Shown piece by piece: positions 23,059 to 28,169 of a DNA stretch of 28,169 nt. A model generated the notes under the pieces. It did no database searches and was not told the origin of the DNA. It saw only the letters and a program-made list of their open reading frames with translations. The position numbers were made by a program, and so were the translations under genes. This DNA is from a virus: the IMG/VR virus record IMGVR_UViG_3300005468_000053, positions 1 through 28,169 of that record. One strand, given 5' to 3'. Position 1 is the first letter of the stretch. Each line of letters opens with the position of its first letter.

Positions 23059-23264
23059 CGGCGCTGCAGCACGGCGACCACGAGTACGCCGAGCAGCAGA
23101 ATCAGCAACAGAACGGGCGATAAGCCCCGCCCCCCCCACAGAACCGAGAGCACCCAAAGGGCGAGGCCCAGGGCGACGAGGTCGAGACTGAACACAACGA
23201 CCCTGGCGACAGCGGCGACGAAGCAGACGAAGGCGGCGACGAGCAGGATGAATGTGAAACTCAT
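23055..23264 (-). CDS. Small membrane protein, two to three helices (69 aa)
   Basis: ATG at 23264 follows GACAGGAGGCTCGAA. Nearly the whole protein is hydrophobic: about residues 4-22 (TFILLVAAFVCFVAAVARV), 25-44 (FSLDLVALGLALWVLSVLWG) and 50-66 (VLLLILLLGVLVVAVLQ). The ending is QRR. Small proteins with the 'VNLVALGLALWVLS' type helix are frequent in phages, with unknown role. Holin is possible by size, but no endolysin lies nearby, so I do not call it one. Confidence 0.65.
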   Translation of the reverse strand: MSFTFILLVAAFVCFVAAVARVVVFSLDLVALGLALWVLSVLWGGRGLSPVLLLILLLGVLVVAVLQRR

Positions 23265-23590
23265 TTCGAGCCTCCTGTCAACTCGGCCCACTCGTGGGCG
23301 AAGGTTTCGTTCGGCATCGACCGCAAGTCGAGCAACTCGTCGCTCGAGATAGGGTCGAGCTCGCGCACGGCGCGCGGGTCGACTTCGCCAGGCTCGAGCG
23401 CGTCCACCTCGAGCGTCGCGTGCACCCATGCGCCGCAGCGCAGACACCGGGTCCTGAGTGAATACTTGCGCGGCTCGAGCTTGTCGACGTTGACCACCAG
23501 GCCTCCGCCGCGACGAGTGCCACAGCGGCCACAACGCAGGTGGTCGACCACTGCTACGACGTCCGGATTGGGGTGGTCGAAGTGCATCAT
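23261..23590 (-). CDS. Zinc-ribbon protein of unknown function (109 aa)
   Basis: ATG at 23590 overlaps the upstream TGA as ATGA. The frame upstream of it is an antisense-like extension. CGRC (about residues 19-22) and CLRC (about 48-51) form a four-cysteine zinc ribbon, with strands between (GGGLVVNVDKLEPRKYSLRT). The C-terminal 50 residues are acidic and helical (LDPISSDELLDLRSMPNETF). It may bind DNA or protein. No family is named. Confidence 0.65.
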   Translation of the reverse strand: MMHFDHPNPDVVAVVDHLRCGRCGTRRGGGLVVNVDKLEPRKYSLRTRCLRCGAWVHATLEVDALEPGEVDPRAVRELDPISSDELLDLRSMPNETFAHEWAELTGGSK

Positions 23591-23970
23591 GCCGCGACCT
23601 GTTGGGCGCGTTCGATCGCGCGCGAAAGGAACTCCCTCTGGCGCGTCCTGTCGACAACCAGGTTCTGGATGACTTTCCACATGCGCCGGAGTTGTCGACC
23701 GACCTGGTCGGGCGTGCCCATCGAGGGCAGATGGCGAGAGGCATATCGGTTCTGCTTGCGCAGGAGCTCGACAAGGCGATCGAACAGAGGAGCGAGAGCT
23801 TTGCCGACCCGGCAGTCGAGGCAGGCGCCGTCGCGGTGCTCGCTTGCCGGCCGCTCCTCGCGGCAGATCATGCACGTGGCCACGATCAGGGTCGGCGTGA
23901 CGGGAACCTGGGCCAGCAACCCGCCATCCGGGAGGACAATGCGAGAGGTTGCAGGGGCGCTGGCGCTCAT
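23587..23970 (-). CDS. Zinc-finger protein downstream of terminase (127 aa)
   Basis: ATG at 23970 follows GAGGAGAGAA. Upstream codons in this frame overlap the end of the terminase gene and are excluded. CMIC (about residues 33-36) and CLDC (about 50-53) make a compact four-cysteine site. A long basic helical region follows (RLVELLRKQNRYASRHLPSM, RQLRRMWKVIQNLVVDRTRQ) that could bind nucleic acid. Genes at this point often encode packaging accessory proteins such as HNH nucleases, but I see no HNH motif here. Confidence 0.65.
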   Translation of the reverse strand: MSASAPATSRIVLPDGGLLAQVPVTPTLIVATCMICREERPASEHRDGACLDCRVGKALAPLFDRLVELLRKQNRYASRHLPSMGTPDQVGRQLRRMWKVIQNLVVDRTRQREFLSRAIERAQQVAA

Positions 23971-23980
23971 TTCTCTCCTC

Positions 23981-25582
23981 CTACCGGCGGCCGCGGCCGC
24001 CGGCGGCGACCATCGGAAATACCGGAGTCGGCTTGGTCGCGGTCGACTCGGGCCGGCGACGCTTGATGCGGTCAGCTGACCAGCCACCTGTGCCGGCCTG
24101 AGGCATGAGACGGCTGACGTCGCCCCGCGGCATACGCGCTTTTCGTTTCTCCTTGTCGTCGTAAAGGCCGAACAACTCGGTCAGCGCCCACACGAGCGCA
24201 TCCATGCGGTTCGGGCTCTCGCGGGCCTCATCTGGCACCCATCCTGTCTGCTCACGCTCGAGTTCCGGAAAGAAGCCGACATGGTGGACGATGTGGCGGT
24301 CGTAGAGCATCGAAACCGGCTCGGCGCGCACCGCCTTGCCGCGGCTGGCCCGAACGACCTTGACCGCAATGTTGCGGTGGCCCGCGCCATGGATCGTGTT
24401 CTCGACCATGTCGCCGCCGAAGTTGACCTCGGCGATCACCTTGTCCGCGTGCCGGGCCGAATAAGTCCCGTCGAGTCTCGGCACCCAAATGTCCGGACCG
24501 CCCTTGGCCGACACGTCGTCGAGGACGTAGGCGTGACCGTCGTTGCCTTTGGCCACGGTGAGGATGCCGTTCTCGGTGCGGCCGCCGGCGGGGTCAACGC
24601 CGCAGACGACACGGACCAGGCGCAACCCCTCGTCGAGGCGCTTCTCAAAAGCCCCGACGGTAATCCGATCGATGTCGATCGCCGATTGCTTCCAGAGCGA
24701 GCCCTCGAGCTCCTCGAGGATGTCGCCGTAGACCTCCTGCCGGCCGAGACGCGAGTGCTCGACGTCGGCGATGGTCTCCTGGAACTCTTCGGCCAGGTTG
24801 GTGAAGTTGTCGTGCGAGGAGCGAACGGTCAGAGCTGCTCGCGGATGTGCCGATAGCCACTTGATGACCTTGTGGTTCTTCGGCGTCGTCGTGATGATCA
24901 GCTTCACGCCGCCGTGCTTGTGCTTGACACGCATCGTGTAGCGGATCTGGTCCCACGCCTCGTCGAGTCGCTTCCACGCCGCAAGCTCATCGAGCCATGC
25001 GCGCACGAACTGCACGCCGCGGAAGCGATCCGGATCATCAGCTGACCGCAGCTCGACGATCACGTCGTTGGGAAACGTGAGGCGCAACTTCGACGGCTCG
25101 TAGTCGGGCATGAAGTCCGGCGGCGCTACCTTCAGGACCGAGGAGGGCCCGACCTCGACCATCGTGTCTCGGACGTCTTGCGCCGTAGGACCGCCCATGA
25201 GCAAGGGACCGATCCCGGCGCGCGCCCACTCGATGATCGCCTGGGCTCCCGTCTCGGTCTTGCCGAAGCCGCGGCCGCAGCGAAGCAGCCAGTAGACCCA
25301 CGAGTCATCCGTGACCGGATCCCCGCTTTCGCCAGACGGCAGCTTGGAATCGACAGTTGCGGCCCAACGAGCTCCGGTTGCTGCTGGGGTGCCGGGCAGG
25401 AGCTGCTCGGGCCGCGCCTTTCCGTCCTGAAACGCCGGCGCGCGGGCGAGACGATCGCGTGCCTGCGTCTCGACGAGGGCTGCCTCATAACCACGTGGCC
25501 ACGGGACTTCCCCGCGCCACGCCGGCCGGTCGTTCTCTTCATCGGCGAACAATTCCGCCGTGCGAGCAAAGACGCCCGTCAC
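23981..25582 (-). CDS. terL: Terminase large subunit (533 aa)
   Basis: The packaging motor ATPase and nuclease. The ATPase domain has a Walker A at residues 102-109 (CGRGFGKT), a Walker B at 195-200 (AWLDEL) and a coupling motif at 230-235 (TTTPK). The nuclease domain has three acidic residues in the expected places: Asp330 (CGVDPAGG), Glu385 (IAEVNFGG) and Asp461 (NRMDALVW). The protein is full length for the family. GTG at 25582 overlaps the upstream TGA as GTGA, so it is coupled to the small subunit. The last 40 residues are basic and probably flexible. Confidence 0.95.
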   Translation of the reverse strand: MTGVFARTAELFADEENDRPAWRGEVPWPRGYEAALVETQARDRLARAPAFQDGKARPEQLLPGTPAATGARWAATVDSKLPSGESGDPVTDDSWVYWLLRCGRGFGKTETGAQAIIEWARAGIGPLLMGGPTAQDVRDTMVEVGPSSVLKVAPPDFMPDYEPSKLRLTFPNDVIVELRSADDPDRFRGVQFVRAWLDELAAWKRLDEAWDQIRYTMRVKHKHGGVKLIITTTPKNHKVIKWLSAHPRAALTVRSSHDNFTNLAEEFQETIADVEHSRLGRQEVYGDILEELEGSLWKQSAIDIDRITVGAFEKRLDEGLRLVRVVCGVDPAGGRTENGILTVAKGNDGHAYVLDDVSAKGGPDIWVPRLDGTYSARHADKVIAEVNFGGDMVENTIHGAGHRNIAVKVVRASRGKAVRAEPVSMLYDRHIVHHVGFFPELEREQTGWVPDEARESPNRMDALVWALTELFGLYDDKEKRKARMPRGDVSRLMPQAGTGGWSADRIKRRRPESTATKPTPVFPMVAAGGRGRR

Positions 25583-26214
25583 GTAGTCGGCTCGATCAGC
25601 GCCAGCTGCTCGCGAAACAGCTCGCGGACCTGGAATGTCTGCTGCTGCGTCAGGCTGAGGACGATGGTGAGCTTCGCGACGAAGCGCCGGCCGACCTCGG
25701 CGAGCATCTGGGCCTGTTCCTCGAGGACCTGCACCTTGCGCTCCTCGATGCCGGCATCCTTCGCCATCTTCGCGAAGTGAGCGGCCCGTTTCTGGGCCTC
25801 GTTGTATTGCTCGATGAACACATGCGCCTGGGTCGCACCTTGAGCACCGGTCACCACCAAGCCGTTGCCATGCAGATCGACACCACCGCGCTTCAAATCG
25901 GCCACAAGGTGGCTCCAGAAGGCAACATCACCGTAGGAGATCCAGAGCATGTGCAGGAGCGCCTGTGTGGGGTCCACCTCGACTGCAATGCCCAGCTGCT
26001 TGCCGGCGTCCGCAAGCGCCACGCGCTGCAGCGCCTTTGCTCTGACCTGGGGTGAGGTCCCGCCATGGGTGTCACAGACGGTCCCGCCGTGCATCCGGAA
26101 CTTCGTGCAGGGCCCGCCGTTGGAGCGATGGGCAACGCAGCTTGGAACCATCCTGCCACCGCGTGTCATCCGTTCGTGAACGCGACCGCATTTAGCGCAC
26201 GGCTGTCGCTCCAT
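25579..26214 (-). CDS. terS: Predicted terminase small subunit with zinc motif (211 aa)
   Basis: Start ATG at 26214 is chosen; TTG and GTG lie directly before it. Near the N-terminus are Cys6, Cys9, Cys26 and His29, then Cys36, Cys47 and His50 in GGPCTKFRMHGGTVCDTHGG. This HGG-type motif is common in proteins encoded next to the large terminase in phages of high-GC hosts. The rest is helical, with a coiled-coil-like segment (RKVQVLEEQAQMLAEVGRRF). It would recognise viral DNA and load the large subunit. Identification is by position and motif. Confidence 0.75.
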   Translation of the reverse strand: MERQPCAKCGRVHERMTRGGRMVPSCVAHRSNGGPCTKFRMHGGTVCDTHGGTSPQVRAKALQRVALADAGKQLGIAVEVDPTQALLHMLWISYGDVAFWSHLVADLKRGGVDLHGNGLVVTGAQGATQAHVFIEQYNEAQKRAAHFAKMAKDAGIEERKVQVLEEQAQMLAEVGRRFVAKLTIVLSLTQQQTFQVRELFREQLALIEPTT

Positions 26215-26227
26215 CACCAACCGCCGC

Positions 26228-26641
26228 TCAGGCGTCGAGACTGTCAGCGCCGGCCGCAAAAATCAGTTCGCGAGGTCCGGCGCCGCCGCGAAGAGCAGCT
26301 CGCATGAGCATTTCCCCTCGCTCGCCAGCGGGCCGCGGGGCTGTTCGTCGTTTTCCGGCAGTCGGTCGCGGAAAGCGGTCGGCCCAGACGTGGCGCATCA
26401 CCAGCATCAGCCAGGCCTGCACCCTTCGCTTGCTCCGTGAACGCGGCGGGCGCTCCACCATCCGGAGGTAGGCCTCCTGGACGAGATCTTCGGCGGCGTC
26501 CTGGTTGCGGGTCAGATGGATGGCTGCGGACAACAGGACCGGACGAACGGCGGCCGCCGTGTCAGCGAGTGCCTTTTGCAAATATCCCTCTATTAATAGA
26601 GACGGGCGCTCATGGGTGGGGCAAAACGTGATAGTTGGCAT
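26228..26641 (-). CDS. ECF sigma factor region 2-like protein (137 aa)
   Basis: Residues about 36-94 read like region 2 of ECF sigma factors: LLSAAIHLTRNQDAAEDLVQ, EAYLRMVE and RRVQAWLMLVMRHVWADRFP. Region 2 binds the core polymerase coiled-coil and the -10 element. The 40 residues that follow are basic and low-complexity, with no room for a region 4 before the stop. A normal ECF factor is longer. ATG at 26641 is one base after the upstream TGA; ATG at 26659 is the alternative. Codons 15-17 are CTA TTA ATA, a rare run. The protein may modify host polymerase to favour late genes. Confidence 0.65.
   Translation of the reverse strand: MPTITFCPTHERPSLLIEGYLQKALADTAAAVRPVLLSAAIHLTRNQDAAEDLVQEAYLRMVERPPRSRSKRRVQAWLMLVMRHVWADRFPRPTAGKRRTAPRPAGERGEMLMRAALRGGAGPRELIFAAGADSLDA
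26588..26601. promoter_or_regulatory. Perfect 14-bp AT-rich palindrome inside the sigma-like gene
   Basis: CTCTATTAATAGAG is identical to its reverse complement. It stands out in an otherwise G+C-rich region and lies 40-54 bases after the sigma-like start codon. It could be an operator for a dimeric regulator or part of a promoter for the packaging genes. Alternatively it is just the result of rare codons at that point. Confidence 0.35.
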
Positions 26642-26642
26642 A

Positions 26643-27242
26643 TCAGGCTGTCCGGCCATGGGTTTTGAGGCCCTTGAGGAGCATTTCTCTCGCCTCCGTA
26701 CAGATCTCACAGTGAGCTTCCGCGGCCAGCGGAGCCATCAGCCGCAGAGACCGATCCAGCTTCCACGCACCGTTGAGAATCAGTTGCCGAACCGCGGGCT
26801 CGAGGCGCTCGAGTAGATCCGCTATCGGCCCCAGCTCGAACCCGGCGTGGTGGAGTGCTAGAGCATTCGCCTCCGCCGGCTTCAGGCCTGCCCAGTCGTA
26901 CACAGCGTCGACGCCGTCTTTCGGCTTCTTTACCAGCAGGCTTCTCAGCACCGGAAACGCGCTCAGGTCGGCGCCGTAGCGTTCGTGCCATTCCACGACC
27001 GGCGCCGGCGGGCGCAAGGCTCCGGATTTGTCGGGCCGGCCAGCGCAGGTCGTGTGATGAATCCGGGCGCACAGCCTTCCGTTGACGACGTCGTCCTCGT
27101 CGCCTACACCGCAGTCGCATGGGTCTCCGTCCGGCAACATGTCGGCGTTGCCATCGGCCATCACCGCCTCGACCATCAGCTCGGCGAGGCGTGTCTCCGC
27201 TGACTCGAGCGTCGGGAAGGATTGCTCATAGGATTTCGTCAC
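26643..27242 (-). CDS. Protein of unknown function upstream of the sigma-like gene (199 aa)
   Basis: I do not recognise a family. GTG at 27242 overlaps the upstream TGA as GTGA. Possible metal ligands are CDCG (about residues 42-45), Cys58 and HHTTC near 62-66 in the N-terminal part, and CEIC near 178-181 close to the C-terminus. The central part is helical (AFPVLRSLLVKKPKDGVDAV, EANALALHHAGFELGPIADL). The LEPAVRQLILNGAWKLDRSL segment with a helix-turn-helix-like look suggests DNA or protein binding. Confidence 0.65.
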   Translation of the reverse strand: MTKSYEQSFPTLESAETRLAELMVEAVMADGNADMLPDGDPCDCGVGDEDDVVNGRLCARIHHTTCAGRPDKSGALRPPAPVVEWHERYGADLSAFPVLRSLLVKKPKDGVDAVYDWAGLKPAEANALALHHAGFELGPIADLLERLEPAVRQLILNGAWKLDRSLRLMAPLAAEAHCEICTEAREMLLKGLKTHGRTA

Positions 27243-27682
27243 AGGGCGCGGTGAAAGTCCGAGAGCTCGCCGTGGGATCCCTGCTCATCGTCGACGCGCG
27301 GGATTCGGAGTAGCGCATGCTCCGGTTCTCCCATTGCGCGCTGGATCTCGCGGGTGACGACCACATTGCAGACGTCGCACAACAGGGTGGGCGTTTCGTG
27401 ACCGCAGAGCTGGCAGTAACCCATCGGATCCTGGATGAGCTGCGCCATGCACCCACCGCAGGTCGTGTGATTCGCCGAGCAGGCCTCATTGCATAGCTGA
27501 CAGTGGCGATGACTCAGCGCGCCCCAATCGATGTCGCAGGACCGCCCCGCCGGCCAGCCGTCCGGACGAAAGCACCCGGCTGCGACTGCCCGGACCTGGC
27601 GCATATGGTGACCGCGCAGAAACCTGTCGTTCGCCGGACGGCCGCACCCACACTTGCAGAAATGTGGGTCGACGTCAGCCAA
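27239..27682 (-). CDS. Cysteine-rich multi-zinc-ribbon protein (147 aa)
   Basis: At least thirteen cysteines are arranged as pairs: CKCGC (about 9-13), CQLC (61-64), CGGC (75-78), CQLC (90-93), and CDVC (102-105). Several His residues (RGHHMRQ, LSHRHC, NHTTC) complete probable sites. The first segment FCKCGCGRPANDRFLRGHH resembles the 'CACGCG...F..GH' ribbon seen in HNH-type and other phage proteins. TTG at 27682 overlaps the end of the upstream gene. It is likely a nucleic-acid or protein-binding factor. No enzyme motif is seen. Confidence 0.7.
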   Translation of the reverse strand: MADVDPHFCKCGCGRPANDRFLRGHHMRQVRAVAAGCFRPDGWPAGRSCDIDWGALSHRHCQLCNEACSANHTTCGGCMAQLIQDPMGYCQLCGHETPTLLCDVCNVVVTREIQRAMGEPEHALLRIPRVDDEQGSHGELSDFHRAL

Positions 27683-28169
27683 CGTGCTGAGCCCCCTCGA
27701 GCAGTGGCATGCTCGCCGGCGACTTCCGCTTGCGGACCTTCGGCTCCGGCTTGTCGAGGCCGAGTTCCTGCCGGCGCTGGCACATGGCTACGGCCCAGGC
27801 ATCGAGTGTGTCCTGGGATGCGTACTCAACGCCGTAGCGCTTGTAGAGCTCGACGGCAGCGTTCTTCTTGCTCAGCGCACCGTTGCCGCAGAGAATTTTC
27901 TTCCACGTACCCGGCGCGATGACGTGCAGGGGGATCCGTGCCTGGTGGATGGCGAGCTTCATCACTCCGCCCAGCTCGCCGATGCTGAATGCGCGCGTGT
28001 GCCCTTGCGGTGAGCCGTAGGAATAGCCTTCGATTGCGACCTGGTCGAGGCGGTTCTCGATGACGGTTCGCCGGATCCAGGTGTTGAACATCTGCAGGCG
28101 CTCCGTCTCGCGCAGGGTGTGGCTACCGACCACGCCATGCCACACAACGTGGTCCTCGTCGAGCAGCAC
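27675..28169 (-). CDS. RuvC-like Holliday junction resolvase (5' end outside the window)
   Basis: The visible 164 residues match the middle and end of phage RuvC-type resolvases: QVAIEGYSYGSPQGHTRAFS with the acidic Glu of strand four, then GELGGVMKLAIHQARIPLHV, IAPGTWKKILCGNGALSKKN and an acidic QDTLDAWAVAMC helix carrying the last catalytic Asp. The N-terminal GIDxS strand with the first Asp must lie beyond 28169, so the start is not seen. It would cut branched DNA before or during packaging. The C-terminus is basic. Confidence 0.85.
   Translation of the reverse strand: MLLDEDHVVWHGVVGSHTLRETERLQMFNTWIRRTVIENRLDQVAIEGYSYGSPQGHTRAFSIGELGGVMKLAIHQARIPLHVIAPGTWKKILCGNGALSKKNAAVELYKRYGVEYASQDTLDAWAVAMCQRRQELGLDKPEPKVRKRKSPASMPLLEGAQHVG

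Noticed and set aside
23055-23264. Calling the 69-aa membrane protein a holin
   Set aside because: Size and helices fit, but no endolysin or other lysis gene is visible nearby, and similar small membrane proteins of unknown role are common in phages.
26228-26641. Reading the sigma-like gene as a frameshifted full ECF sigma factor
   Set aside because: There are only about 40 codons after region 2 and the small terminase begins 14 bases later. None of the frames here shows a region 4 helix-turn-helix.
1-28169. CRISPR arrays, tRNA genes, attachment sites or insertion sequences
   Set aside because: I found no regularly spaced repeats, no tRNA-like cloverleaf and no transposase. The window is densely filled with structural genes.

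Overview
The window is a continuous stretch of a tailed double-stranded DNA phage (or prophage) genome. It holds the DNA-packaging, head, neck and tail genes of a siphovirus-type particle. Every gene I accept lies on the minus strand, so transcription runs from about 28169 towards 1. Base composition is high in G+C, and many genes start with GTG or TTG. Long antisense 'shadow' frames are common. This points to a high-GC host, plausibly an actinomycete or another high-GC soil bacterium, but nothing in the window fixes the host. I see no integrase, tRNA, CRISPR array or insertion sequence.

Layout in transcription order. (1) 28169-26228 holds a RuvC-like resolvase (5' end outside the window), a cysteine-rich zinc-ribbon protein, an unrecognised protein and a short protein resembling only region 2 of ECF sigma factors. 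(2) 26214-23981 holds the small and large terminase subunits. (3) 23970-20412 is a run of small genes: three predicted zinc proteins, two membrane proteins, a protein with a signal peptide, a conserved phage protein of unknown role, and a Cys-X5-Arg phosphatase-like protein directly upstream of the portal gene. (4) 20412-17531 holds the portal, a 40-residue very basic protein and a MuF-type head morphogenesis protein. (5) 17534-12749 is an unusually large block of nine genes between MuF and the head protease. It includes several beta-rich, Thr/Ala/Gly-rich proteins that look like virion decorations, a Pro/Arg-rich repeat protein and a predicted connector. (6) 12740-8271 holds a protease/scaffold polyprotein with good internal starts, a small decoration-like protein and the major capsid protein. 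(7) 8202-3079 holds neck and tail-completion proteins, a glycosyltransferase-like protein and the tail tube. (8) 2999-1 holds the tail assembly chaperone pair joined by a -1 frameshift, the tape measure protein and the first codons of the next tail gene.

The genes form one tightly packed late operon. Many neighbours overlap as ATGA, GTGA or TTGA, which suggests translational coupling. Terminase packages DNA through the portal into a shell built by the protease/scaffold and capsid proteins. The connector and neck proteins close the head and join the tail, whose length is set by the tape measure.

The points most worth a second look are: the phosphatase-like gene beside the portal; the sigma-region-2-only protein, with a CTA-TTA-ATA rare-codon run inside a perfect AT-rich palindrome; nested starts in the protease/scaffold gene; the CCCTTTC slippery site with a downstream hairpin; the large accessory virion block; and the glycosyltransferase-like gene inside the tail region.
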